Positions 47,148-55,854 of a DNA stretch of 64,000 nt are shown piece after piece. Positions within the stretch are counted from its first letter, which is position 1, and every line of letters begins with the position of its first letter. The notes under the pieces are model-generated. The model ran no database searches. It worked only from the letters and a program-made list of their open reading frames with translations, and was not told where the DNA came from. The stretch covers positions 372,001 through 436,000 of the forward strand of contig NZ_MINI01000038.1 in the NCBI RefSeq assembly GCF_002906855.1. The letters are read 5' to 3'. The DNA is from Pseudomonas putida (GTDB lineage Bacteria; Pseudomonadota; Gammaproteobacteria; Pseudomonadales; Pseudomonadaceae). The position numbers were made by a program, and so were the translations under genes.

Positions 47148-49484
47148 ATGTCCGGACTTTCCCGTTGGCCTGCGCGCGCGTCGCGTTTCACCTTGCAACC
47201 CTTGGCCGCCGGCGTGTTGCTGGCGGCATCCAACGGCAGCTTTGCCGAAGACCCCGTCAGCGTTACCCTGGCTGTTGAACAGGAAGCCAAGCTTGGCACT
47301 GTCACGGTCAATGCCCGTCGCCGCGAAGAAACCGCGCAGAGTGTGCCCACGCCAATCAGTGTGCTCAGCAGCGAAACCCTGGAAACCCAGCGCATCTACC
47401 GTGTGCAGGATCTGCAACAGCTGGTGCCCAGCACCAACGTCGCCTATGTGCATGCACGGCAGTCGAGCATCTCGATTCGTGGCCTGGGCAACAACCCGGC
47501 CAGCGATGGCCTGGAAGGCAGCGTTGGTATCTACCTGGACAACGTCTACCTCGGCCGCCCGGGCATGGCGGTGTTCGACCTGCTCGATGTCGAGCAGCTG
47601 GAAGTGCTGCGTGGCCCGCAGGGCACGCTGTTCGGCAAGAACACCACGGCGGGGGTGCTGAACATCACCACGCGCAAGCCGACCTTTCACCCGGAAGGGA
47701 GCATCCAGCAGTCGATTGGCGAGGACGGCTACCTGCAGACCCAAGGCAGCTACTCCGGGCCGATTACCGAGACATTGGCCGGGCGCATCAGCGCCTACCA
47801 CACCGAAGACGACGGCTATGTGAAGAACATCTACAACGGCGATGAGCTTAATGGCGGCAAGCGCCAGGGCTTTCGAACCCAGTTGCTGTACCAACCGAGC
47901 GAAAGCTTCAATCTGCGCTGGATCGGCGAGTACAACGAGGAAGACTCCAACAACGGCATCCTCAGCCTGTACAGCACCGGGCCGACCATCAATGGCGTCA
48001 ACCGTTACGAGAGCCTGGCGGCCCAGGCCGGCGCGACGCTGGTGTCGGGCAAGGATCGCAAGGTCAACTTCGATGCCGACCAGCAGGTGACGGTGTTCCA
48101 GGGCGGTACTTCGGTCGAGGCCAACTGGACTCTGCCCAATGATTTCACCCTGACCTCGATCAGCGCCTACCGCTGGTGGGACTTCACCCCGCGCAACGAC
48201 GACGGCCTCAATGTACCGGTGTTCTACAGCGCCGGGGTATCGGTGCGCGACAAGCAGTATTCGCAGGAAATCCGCCTGGCGTCGCCTACCGGTGGCCTCT
48301 TCGACTATGTGCTGGGTGCGTACTACTTCAAGCAGGACCTGGACAACAAGTCGTTCACTTATTACGGCCCCCAGGCCGACATCTGGAACCTCACCCCGGC
48401 CGGCGCCCTGGCCAACGTCGACACCATCGGCAACGGCCATATCGATACCGACAGCTACGCGCTGTTCGCCCAGGGCACCTGGCATGTCACTGAGCGCCTG
48501 GACTTCACCGCCGGCATCCGCGGCACCTACGAGGAAAAAAGCGCCTGGGTGACCCGCGATGCGCCAACCGGCGGTGCTGCCGTGACCGGGGCTGCGGCTG
48601 CTGCGCGCCAGGGCAGGGTCGGGGCGTACGACTCGGGTGACCTCAACCAGTACAGCTTCAGCCCCTCCGGCCTGCTCGGTTTGAGCTACCGCTTCAACGA
48701 GCAATTGCTGGGTTACGCGACCCTGACCCACGGCGAGAAGTCTGGTGGCGTGAACCTCACCGTCGGTGCCGCGCCACGCCTGGGCACCGACTCACTGCTG
48801 GTAGGCACCGAGCGGGCCAACAACGCCGAGTTGGGCCTCAAGAGCACACTGTTCGACAACCGCCTGCAACTCAACACCAACCTGTTCTGGACCGAGGTGC
48901 ATGGCTACCAGGCCAACGTCTACGACCAGATCAACCGTGTGCAATACCTGGCCAACGCCGGCAGCGTGCGCTCGCGCGGCCTGGAATTCGAAGCCACGGC
49001 GCTGCCGATCAAAGGCCTGACAGTGAACTTCAACGGTTCATGGAACGACGTCCGCTACCTGAAGTACGACGACGCTCCGTGCCCGCCAGAGGTGAGCCTG
49101 GCCAATGCCACGGCCACCTGCGACCTGTCCGGTCACCAGGTGGTCGGCGCCTCCAAGTACATCGCCAACCTCAACGGCGAATACAAGTGGCAGGCCAGCC
49201 AGCACGTCGAGCCCTACGTCACCGCCAGCTACGCGTTCCGCTCCAGGGCGGTGGGCACCATCGACGATTCCGACTTCGGCCAGATCCCCAGCTACGCGCT
49301 GGTCAACCTCTCCGCCGGAGTGCGCCTGGACCAGGGTGACGGCGTGGTCGACCTGTCGCTGTGGGTGAAGAACGCCGGCGACAAGACCTATTTCACCAGC
49401 CTGTGGAACTCCGCCAACGGTGGTTATGCCGGCGTGCTCGGTACCCCGCGCACCTTCGGCGCCACCGCCCGTTACGACTTCTGA
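47148..49484 (+). CDS. sftP: TonB-dependent outer-membrane receptor (SftP-like)
   Basis: A 778-residue receptor. ATG at 47148 follows AAGGAGCATTTGC. Signal peptide (cut near SFA-E), TonB-box region VTVNARRRE, a plug domain (TPISVLSSETLETQRIYRVQ, then QPTLFGKNTTAGVLNI-type motif near residue 160) and a 22-strand barrel ending in YDF, a proper C-terminal signal. No TonB/ExbB/ExbD genes are in the window. Placed with sulfate-ester genes it likely imports such esters across the outer membrane. The name follows P. putida S-313 sftP by context. Confidence 0.82.
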   Translation: MSGLSRWPARASRFTLQPLAAGVLLAASNGSFAEDPVSVTLAVEQEAKLGTVTVNARRREETAQSVPTPISVLSSETLETQRIYRVQDLQQLVPSTNVAYVHARQSSISIRGLGNNPASDGLEGSVGIYLDNVYLGRPGMAVFDLLDVEQLEVLRGPQGTLFGKNTTAGVLNITTRKPTFHPEGSIQQSIGEDGYLQTQGSYSGPITETLAGRISAYHTEDDGYVKNIYNGDELNGGKRQGFRTQLLYQPSESFNLRWIGEYNEEDSNNGILSLYSTGPTINGVNRYESLAAQAGATLVSGKDRKVNFDADQQVTVFQGGTSVEANWTLPNDFTLTSISAYRWWDFTPRNDDGLNVPVFYSAGVSVRDKQYSQEIRLASPTGGLFDYVLGAYYFKQDLDNKSFTYYGPQADIWNLTPAGALANVDTIGNGHIDTDSYALFAQGTWHVTERLDFTAGIRGTYEEKSAWVTRDAPTGGAAVTGAAAAARQGRVGAYDSGDLNQYSFSPSGLLGLSYRFNEQLLGYATLTHGEKSGGVNLTVGAAPRLGTDSLLVGTERANNAELGLKSTLFDNRLQLNTNLFWTEVHGYQANVYDQINRVQYLANAGSVRSRGLEFEATALPIKGLTVNFNGSWNDVRYLKYDDAPCPPEVSLANATATCDLSGHQVVGASKYIANLNGEYKWQASQHVEPYVTASYAFRSRAVGTIDDSDFGQIPSYALVNLSAGVRLDQGDGVVDLSLWVKNAGDKTYFTSLWNSANGGYAGVLGTPRTFGATARYDF

Positions 49485-49502
49485 GTAAAAAGGAGCTTTG
49501 CC

Positions 49503-51179
49503 ATGAATGCCCAGACTGAAACTCCCGTACTGCCCGAAGGTGCCTGCCTCACGGCCAAGGTCCCCGAACGCGCCGAGGCGCTGCTCGGCGACGTGGTGGT
49601 CAACCCGTACCGCCTGGCGCCGCTGACCGCGATCATCCGCGACGGTGGGCGCAGCCTGAGTGACGCCCATGTGCGGGTGCGCGGCCGCGGCGAGCGCGGT
49701 GTGGACATCGCCTATGAGGTTTCGGATCGCTCGCTGTGGACTTACGGCGGCATCCCGGTATTTGGCCTGTACCCAGATCACGTCAACCAGGTAGAGGTGA
49801 CCTACAAGCTCGACGGCGAGCGCATCCGCGAGCAGTACCAGATCTACGCCCCGGCCGTGCGCCTGCCGGTGGTGGCGAAACAGACCGCCGCGCTGCCGGA
49901 GGTGGAGCCGGTCAAGGTGGCACCAGGCTTCGAACAGCGTCTGTACTTGTTCAACCATCTGCAAGGTGACATCCCCGGTGGCCGCGCCTTCAAGTGGAAC
50001 GGCCTGGGCGGCGCCGCCGAGTGGGACCAGGTCGGCAACAACTGGATCGCCGACAGCAATGGCGACGTGCGCTGGTACCTGGACATCGAGCAGATCCACG
50101 ATTCCAACCGCCGCGACGGCCTGGGCGGGACCATGGGCTTCCAGCAGACCCGCGACGGCAAGCTGATTTGGGGGCAGGGCCAGACCTACTCCAAGTTCGA
50201 CCTGCTGGGCCGGCGCATCTGGCAGCGCAACCTCCCAGACAAGTTCGCCGACTTCTCCCACGAGATTCGCGAAACCGTCAATGGCACCTACCTGCTGCGC
50301 GTCGGCACCAGCGATTACCGGCGCCCGGATGGCAAGCGGGTGCGCTCGATCCGTGACCACATCATCGAGGTCAATGAAGCAGGCGACGTGTTGGACTTCT
50401 GGGACCTGAACCAGATTCTCGACCCCTATCGTGGCGACTTGCTGGAAACCCTGGGCAAGGCGGCGATTCAACTGCCTGAAGGTGTACAGAAGCAGGATGA
50501 TCGGCTGGCCAACGAACTGGCAGAAGGCGACTTGCCGTTCGGTGATTCCCCGGGCGTGGGCACCGGGCGTAACTGGGCGCACGTCAATGCCATTGACTAC
50601 GATGCCGATGACGACAGCATTATCGTTTCAGCTCGCCATCAGGGTGTGGCCAAGATCGGCCGTGACAAGCAGGTGAAGTGGATTCTCGCTTCTCCACGAG
50701 GCTGGCCGCAGCACCTGCGCGAGAAGGTCCTGACCCCCGTTGCACGCGAAGGCTTCGACTGGTCCTGGACCCAGCACACCGCCTGGCTCACCGGCAAAGG
50801 CACGCTGACCGTGTTCGACAACGGCTGGGGCCGCGACTTTGCGGCCACCAAGCTCAGCGGTAACTACAGCCGGGCGGTGGAGTACAAGATCGATGAAGCC
50901 CAGGGCACGGTCGAGCAGGTGTGGGAGTACGGCAAAGAGCGTGGCGACGAGTGGTACAGCCCGGTGACCTCGGTGGTTGCCTACCGGCCAGAGACCGATA
51001 CCCAGTTCATCTATTCGGCTTCGGTCAACTTCCTCACGCCCGAGAAACTGACCACCACGGTGCTCAATGAGGTGCGCCGTGGGACCCAGGAGGTGTTGGT
51101 GGAGCTCAAGGTGCACAGCCGCCAGCCGGGTTCCGTTGGTTACCGGGCGCTGGTGATCGACCTGGCCAAGGCGTTCTGA
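49503..51179 (+). CDS. astA: PAPS-independent arylsulfotransferase, no signal peptide
   Basis: A 558-residue ASST-type enzyme with the beta-propeller. The residues corresponding to the E. coli active site are all present: His253 (FSHEIRE), His360 and Arg378 (NWAHVNAIDY, IVSARHQ) and the sulfurylated His425 (WTQHTAWL). The start VVVNPYRLAPLTAIIRD resembles the mature N-terminus of the periplasmic enzyme, but the preceding 30 residues (MNAQTETPVLPEGACL) are hydrophilic with no signal peptide. The ATG follows AAAAGGAG, 18 bases after sftP. ASSTs move sulfate from an aryl sulfate donor to a phenol. Here it may handle imported sulfate esters. Confidence 0.88.
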   Translation: MNAQTETPVLPEGACLTAKVPERAEALLGDVVVNPYRLAPLTAIIRDGGRSLSDAHVRVRGRGERGVDIAYEVSDRSLWTYGGIPVFGLYPDHVNQVEVTYKLDGERIREQYQIYAPAVRLPVVAKQTAALPEVEPVKVAPGFEQRLYLFNHLQGDIPGGRAFKWNGLGGAAEWDQVGNNWIADSNGDVRWYLDIEQIHDSNRRDGLGGTMGFQQTRDGKLIWGQGQTYSKFDLLGRRIWQRNLPDKFADFSHEIRETVNGTYLLRVGTSDYRRPDGKRVRSIRDHIIEVNEAGDVLDFWDLNQILDPYRGDLLETLGKAAIQLPEGVQKQDDRLANELAEGDLPFGDSPGVGTGRNWAHVNAIDYDADDDSIIVSARHQGVAKIGRDKQVKWILASPRGWPQHLREKVLTPVAREGFDWSWTQHTAWLTGKGTLTVFDNGWGRDFAATKLSGNYSRAVEYKIDEAQGTVEQVWEYGKERGDEWYSPVTSVVAYRPETDTQFIYSASVNFLTPEKLTTTVLNEVRRGTQEVLVELKVHSRQPGSVGYRALVIDLAKAF

Positions 51180-51208
51180 TTCACATTATTTTCAGCTCGT
51201 TCGTCTAA

Positions 51209-51318
51209 CCTGTACTGGCCTTTTCGCGGAGCAAGCCCGCTCCTACAAGATCTGCGTTTGCGCGGTCATTGTAGGAGCGGGCTTGCCCCGCGAAAGGGCC
51301 GGTTGCCGTTGTGCAGGG
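51209..51318. repeat. Inverted REP pair (BIME-like)
   Basis: GGCCTTTTCGCGGAGCAAGC... at 51217-51247 and its near-complement at 51270-51302 are two REP units facing each other with a 22-base spacer. Each has its own hairpin core and together they can fold into a long cruciform. The unit matches the REP at 45993-46021 in its TGTAGGAGCGGG half. It lies in the gap after the arylsulfotransferase gene. Confidence 0.85.
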
Positions 51319-51337
51319 TTATGAAATTTTCGATGGA

Positions 51338-51422
51338 CTGTTCGACCATTCGTTCTTTTTTTCGAACAGCCTATTGTCCAACACCCCAGCAGCCGCTTAG
51401 CATTCGTTTGAGATTTCAAACG
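51338..51422. promoter_or_regulatory. Two inverted repeats upstream of gabD
   Basis: CTGTTCGA (51338-51345) and TCGAACAG (51362-51369) are perfect 8-base arms spaced by 16 bases containing an eight-T run. CGTTTGA-GATT-TCAAACG (51405-51422) is a second perfect 7-base-arm palindrome 55 bases before the gabD ATG. Either could be the operator for the gabDT regulator. No regulator gene for gab is in the window. Confidence 0.55.
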
Positions 51423-51476
51423 CTCGATGCCCTGCCTTGGGCGCTTTTCAAACAATCAACAATTCGGGAAGCCGAC

Positions 51477-52919
51477 ATGCAGCTCAAAGACGCTCAGTTG
51501 TTCCGCCAGCAAGCCTTCATCAACGGTGAGTGGCTGGATGCGGACAGCGGCCAGACCATCAATGTGACCAACCCGGCCACTGGTGAAGTCATCGGTACCG
51601 TGCCGAAGATGGGCACTGCGGAAACCCGCCGCGCCATCGAAGCCGCCGACAAGGCCCTGCCGGCCTGGCGTGCACTGACCGCCAAGGAGCGTTCGGCCAA
51701 GCTGCGTCGCTGGTTCGAACTGATGATCGAGAACCAGGACGACCTGGCTCGCCTGATGACCACCGAACAAGGCAAGCCACTGGCCGAAGCCAAGGGCGAA
51801 ATCGCCTACGCAGCCTCGTTCATCGAGTGGTTCGCCGAAGAAGCCAAGCGCGTCTACGGCGACACCATCCCGGGCCACCAGCCCGACAAGCGTCTGATCG
51901 TCATCAAGCAGCCGATCGGCGTTACCGCGGCCATCACCCCGTGGAACTTCCCGGCCGCCATGATCACCCGTAAAGCCGGCCCGGCCCTTGCCGCTGGCTG
52001 CACCATGGTGCTCAAGCCTGCGTCGCAGACCCCGTACTCCGCCCTGGCCCTGGTCGAGCTGGCCAACCGTGCCGGTATCCCGGCTGGCGTGCTGAGCGTC
52101 GTTACCGGCAGCGCTGGCGAAGTCGGCGGCGAGCTGACCGGCAACTCCCTGGTACGCAAGCTGTCCTTCACTGGCTCGACCGAGATCGGTCGCCAGCTGA
52201 TGGAAGAATGCGCCAAGGACATCAAGAAGGTTTCCCTGGAGCTGGGCGGCAACGCTCCGTTCATCGTGTTCGACGACGCCGACCTGGACAAGGCGGTCGA
52301 GGGCGCGATCATCTCCAAGTACCGCAACAACGGCCAGACCTGCGTCTGCGCCAACCGTATCTACGTGCAGGACGGCGTCTACGACGCCTTCGCCCAGAAG
52401 TTGGCCGCAGCTGTTGCCAAGCTGAAGATCGGTAACGGCCTGGAAGAAGGCACCACCACTGGCCCGCTGATCGACGGCAAGGCTGTCGCCAAGGTCCAGG
52501 AGCACATCGACGACGCCGTTGGCAAAGGCGCCAAGGTGCTGTCCGGTGGCAAGCTGATCGAAGGCAACTTCTTCGAGCCGACCATCCTGGTCGACGTGCC
52601 GAACACCGCTGCTGTCGCCAAGGAAGAGACCTTCGGCCCACTGGCGCCGCTGTTCCGCTTCAAAGACGAAGCCGAAGTCATCGCCATGTCCAACGACACC
52701 GAATTCGGCCTGGCCTCGTACTTCTACGCCCGTGACATGAGCCGTGTGTTCCGTGTCGCCGAGGCCCTGGAATACGGCATGGTGGGTATCAACACCGGCC
52801 TGATCTCCAACGAAGTCGCGCCATTCGGTGGCATCAAGGCTTCGGGCCTGGGCCGCGAAGGTTCCAAATACGGTATCGAGGACTACCTCGAAATCAAATA
52901 CCTGTGCATCAGCGTCTGA
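51477..52919 (+). CDS. gabD: NADP-dependent succinate-semialdehyde dehydrogenase
   Basis: A 480-residue aldehyde dehydrogenase, the standard GabD length. ATG at 51477 (MQLKDAQLFRQQAFINGEW). The active-site glutamate lies in LELGGNAP (about residue 255) and the catalytic cysteine in NNGQTCVCANR (about residue 289). Cofactor-binding motifs PWNFPAAM and FTGSTEIGRQ are present. It oxidises succinic semialdehyde from GABA to succinate. gabT follows 182 bases later, but an intrinsic terminator-like hairpin lies between them. Confidence 0.95.
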   Translation: MQLKDAQLFRQQAFINGEWLDADSGQTINVTNPATGEVIGTVPKMGTAETRRAIEAADKALPAWRALTAKERSAKLRRWFELMIENQDDLARLMTTEQGKPLAEAKGEIAYAASFIEWFAEEAKRVYGDTIPGHQPDKRLIVIKQPIGVTAAITPWNFPAAMITRKAGPALAAGCTMVLKPASQTPYSALALVELANRAGIPAGVLSVVTGSAGEVGGELTGNSLVRKLSFTGSTEIGRQLMEECAKDIKKVSLELGGNAPFIVFDDADLDKAVEGAIISKYRNNGQTCVCANRIYVQDGVYDAFAQKLAAAVAKLKIGNGLEEGTTTGPLIDGKAVAKVQEHIDDAVGKGAKVLSGGKLIEGNFFEPTILVDVPNTAAVAKEETFGPLAPLFRFKDEAEVIAMSNDTEFGLASYFYARDMSRVFRVAEALEYGMVGINTGLISNEVAPFGGIKASGLGREGSKYGIEDYLEIKYLCISV

Positions 52920-52944
52920 TCGCCGGGTAAAAGGTTTTACCTCT

Positions 52945-52983
52945 GCCAGCGGGGCGCGAGAGCGACGTCTCGCTGGCCTTTTT
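52945..52983 (+). terminator. Terminator or attenuator between gabD and gabT
   Basis: GCCAGCG (52945-52951) can pair with CGCTGGC (52971-52977), with an inner GAGA/TCTC stem, followed by five T (52979-52983). This would end most transcripts after gabD, leaving gabT dependent on read-through or a promoter in the 119 bases after it. Confidence 0.75.
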
Positions 52984-53101
52984 GACATCGCAGTACCTGG
53001 TGGCCAGGGCGTTTACGGCAGTCGATCAACGAATACTGTTCGCGAGCACACCCAGCCACCCCCGAATAAAAGCGCCGCTGATCGGCGCAAATGAGGGCAT
53101 T

Positions 53102-54379
53102 ATGAGCAAGACCAACGAATCCCTGATGCAACGTCGTGTCGCCGCCGTCCCACGTGGCGTTGGCCAGATCCACCCGATCTTCGTCGAATCCGCGAAGAAC
53201 TCGACCGTGATCGACGTTGAAGGCCGCGAACTGATCGACTTCGCTGGCGGCATCGCAGTACTGAACACCGGTCACCTGCACCCGAAAGTGGTTGCAGCCG
53301 TGCAAGAGCAGCTGACCAAGGTCAGCCACACCTGCTTCCAGGTGCTGGCCTACGAGCCTTACGTCGAGCTGTGCGAAAAAATCAACAAGCTGGTCCCAGG
53401 CGACTTCGACAAGAAGACCCTGCTGGTTTCCACCGGCTCCGAAGCCGTTGAAAACGCCGTCAAGATCGCCCGCGCCGCCACTGGCCGTGCTGGCGTGATC
53501 GCCTTCACCGGCGGCTACCACGGCCGTACCATGATGACCCTGGGCCTGACCGGCAAGGTAGTGCCGTACTCCGCTGGCATGGGCCTGATGCCAGGTGGCA
53601 TCTTCCGCGCCCTGTTCCCGAGCGAACTGCACGGTGTCAGCGTTGACGACGCCATCGCTTCGGTCGAGCGCATCTTCAAGAACGACGCCGAGCCGCGCGA
53701 CATCGCCGCAATCATCCTCGAGCCAGTACAAGGCGAAGGCGGCTTCCTGCCAGCGCCCAAAGAGCTGATGAAGCGCCTGCGCGAGCTGTGCGACAAGCAC
53801 GGCATCCTGCTGATCGCCGACGAAGTGCAGACCGGCGCTGGCCGTACCGGCACCTTCTTCGCCATGGAACAGATGGGCGTTGCGCCTGACCTGACCACCT
53901 TCGCCAAGTCCATCGCTGGCGGTTTCCCGCTGGCCGGTGTGTGCGGCAAGGCCGAAATCATGGACGCCATCGCTCCGGGCGGCCTGGGCGGCACCTACGC
54001 CGGTTCGCCGATCGCCTGCGCCGCGGCCCTGGCCGTTATCCAGGTGTTCGAGGAAGAGAAACTGCTGGACCGCAGCAAGGCCGTTGGTGAGCACCTGACC
54101 ACTGGCCTGCGCAAGATCCAGGAAAAGCACCCGATCATCGGCGACGTCCGTGGTCTGGGCTCGATGATCGCTGTGGAAGTCTTCGAAAAAGGCACCCACA
54201 CCCCGAACGCTGCTGCCGTTGCCCAAGTTGTAGCCAAGGCACGCGACAAGGGTCTGATCCTGCTGTCCTGCGGCACCTACGGCAACGTCCTGCGTATCCT
54301 GGTTCCGCTGACCGCCGAAGACGCGCTGCTGGACAAAGGCCTGGCCATCATCGAAGAGTGCTTCGCTGAACTCGCCTGA
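53102..54379 (+). CDS. gabT: 4-aminobutyrate aminotransferase
   Basis: A 425-residue class III PLP aminotransferase. ATG at 53102 (MSKTNESLMQRRVAAVPRGVGQ). The PLP lysine is in TTFAKSIAGGFPLAG (about residue 268), with the upstream motif ADEVQTGAGRTG. It converts GABA and alpha-ketoglutarate to succinic semialdehyde and glutamate. In P. putida it can also act on 5-aminovalerate from lysine breakdown. Ends before a strong terminator. Confidence 0.95.
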   Translation: MSKTNESLMQRRVAAVPRGVGQIHPIFVESAKNSTVIDVEGRELIDFAGGIAVLNTGHLHPKVVAAVQEQLTKVSHTCFQVLAYEPYVELCEKINKLVPGDFDKKTLLVSTGSEAVENAVKIARAATGRAGVIAFTGGYHGRTMMTLGLTGKVVPYSAGMGLMPGGIFRALFPSELHGVSVDDAIASVERIFKNDAEPRDIAAIILEPVQGEGGFLPAPKELMKRLRELCDKHGILLIADEVQTGAGRTGTFFAMEQMGVAPDLTTFAKSIAGGFPLAGVCGKAEIMDAIAPGGLGGTYAGSPIACAAALAVIQVFEEEKLLDRSKAVGEHLTTGLRKIQEKHPIIGDVRGLGSMIAVEVFEKGTHTPNAAAVAQVVAKARDKGLILLSCGTYGNVLRILVPLTAEDALLDKGLAIIEECFAELA

Positions 54380-54400
54380 TGTGACGCGCTTCATGAAAAA

Positions 54401-54422
54401 ACCCGCCTAGGCGGGTTTTTTT
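54401..54422 (+). terminator. Rho-independent terminator after gabT
   Basis: ACCCGCC (54401-54407) pairs with GGCGGGT (54410-54416) over a TA loop, with A residues on the upstream side and a seven-T run through 54422. Confidence 0.9.
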
Positions 54423-54515
54423 GTGCCCAGAAAAGCCGGGTGAAGCTATGGTGGTGACAGGATTCGCCTCGGAAGCTGCGAAGGACTGTGTGTCAGGGAT
54501 AACCAGGAGTTGACC

Positions 54516-55811
54516 ATGAGTGCTGCAGACCCCACCCCACCTTGCGTATTGATCGCCGAAGGCGACCCTTGGGTGCGCGAAATGCTGAGCGAAATGCTGC
54601 TCAGCGTGCGTTGCGACGCCCGCTTGCAAGTCTGCGCCGATGGCTCGCAGGCGCTCACGGCGCTGGCCAGCAAACCTGACCTGATCATCGCGGCCCGTGA
54701 ACTGGCGGGGCTCGATGGTCTCGACCTGCTGCGCAAGGTGCGCGCCAAAGGTCCGGGGCTGCCGTTCATCCTCATGAGCGACCGCAGCGATAGCGCCAGC
54801 GTGCGCGAAGCATTGCCGCTGCACCCCACGGCTTACCTGAGCAAACCGCTGAACCTGGACAAGCTGCGCAAGAGCCTGGAAGAACTGCTGCTGGCCGTGG
54901 GCGAGCAGATCGCCTGCCCGGTGCCGCCGTTGCAGCCTGGCGCCAACCTGCCGGCCTATCTCGAGCAACGCCGCGCCACCGCCGACGGCGGGCCGCTGTT
55001 CGCCGATGTGCAGGTGGCGATCAAGCGTGCACTGAACCCGCAGGGCCTGAACTTCAGGGTGCTCGAAGAGGAAGTGCGCGACGACCCGCAGATCACTGCG
55101 GTGCTCATCGCCGCTGCCAACAGCGCTAGCCTGCACCGTGACGCACCTGTGCAAACGCTGATGCAGGCGCTGAACAAGCTCGGCAGCACCCAGAGCATGA
55201 ACCTGATTCTCGGCCTCACCCTCAAGCGCAGTGCACGGCTGAGCGACCCGCTGCTGACGCAACATGCCACGCGTTACTGGAATCTTTCGCTGCACACGGC
55301 CGAGTACGCCCGCACGCTGGCGCGCATGCTCGAACTGGATCAGGAGCGCTGCTATTGCGCCGGCCTGCTGCATTGCCTGGGCGACCTGGCGGTGCTGCGC
55401 TGCCTGCAGGAGTGGCGGCTGGCCGGTGGTGAGCTGGACGAGGACCGGGTGCAGCTATCGCTCAATGAGTTCGGTGCAGCGTTCGGCTCGGCGCTGCGTA
55501 CCCGCTGGCGTTTGCCGCTGAGCCTGCGCGAGCTGATTGCGGCGATCTACCAGCTGGGGGGCGGGGTGTATTCGCGAGAGATCCTGGCCTTGAACCTGGC
55601 CGGGCAGCTGGCACGCTTGCCGGCGGATCAGGGGCTGGAGAAGATCGCCAACAACAAGACCGCGCGCTTGCTGAAGGTTGGGTTGCCGGAGCTGAGCCGG
55701 TTGCGCAAGGTGGAGAATCCTGAGGTGAAGCCGCAGGAGGAAGTGAAAGAACCAGTGGTGGATGCCAAGGCTGAGGAACCGTCTGCCCCAGAAGACCAAA
55801 CTTCGACTTGA
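54516..55811 (+). CDS. HDOD-domain protein with degenerate receiver domain
   Basis: A 431-residue protein. ATG at 54516 follows AGGAGTTGACC. Residues 8-125 form a receiver-like domain (VLIAEGDPWVRE, then PTAYLSKPLN with Lys110), but the phosphoacceptor aspartate is replaced by Ala60 in the segment DLIIAARELAG, and no DIxMP motif remains. Residues 160-350 form an HDOD domain (LPAYLEQRRATADGG, then LMQALNKLGSTQSMNLIL and LHCLGDLAVLRC). The tail from 390 is Lys/Glu-rich and disordered. HDOD proteins work in c-di-GMP and stress signalling but have no known catalytic activity. This one probably responds to protein binding, not phosphorylation. Confidence 0.85.
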   Translation: MSAADPTPPCVLIAEGDPWVREMLSEMLLSVRCDARLQVCADGSQALTALASKPDLIIAARELAGLDGLDLLRKVRAKGPGLPFILMSDRSDSASVREALPLHPTAYLSKPLNLDKLRKSLEELLLAVGEQIACPVPPLQPGANLPAYLEQRRATADGGPLFADVQVAIKRALNPQGLNFRVLEEEVRDDPQITAVLIAAANSASLHRDAPVQTLMQALNKLGSTQSMNLILGLTLKRSARLSDPLLTQHATRYWNLSLHTAEYARTLARMLELDQERCYCAGLLHCLGDLAVLRCLQEWRLAGGELDEDRVQLSLNEFGAAFGSALRTRWRLPLSLRELIAAIYQLGGGVYSREILALNLAGQLARLPADQGLEKIANNKTARLLKVGLPELSRLRKVENPEVKPQEEVKEPVVDAKAEEPSAPEDQTST

Positions 55812-55815
55812 GACA

Positions 55816-55854
55816 CTGGGGCCGCTTCGCAGCCTTTTCGCGAAGCGGCCCCAG
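55816..55854. repeat. Fifteen-base-pair hairpin between convergent genes
   Basis: CTGGGGCCGCTTCGC (55816-55830) is the exact complement of 55840-55854, with loop AGCCTTTTC. It is likely to terminate both the HDOD and the diguanylate cyclase transcripts. It resembles REP cores in GC content but not in the typical core sequence. Confidence 0.75.
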
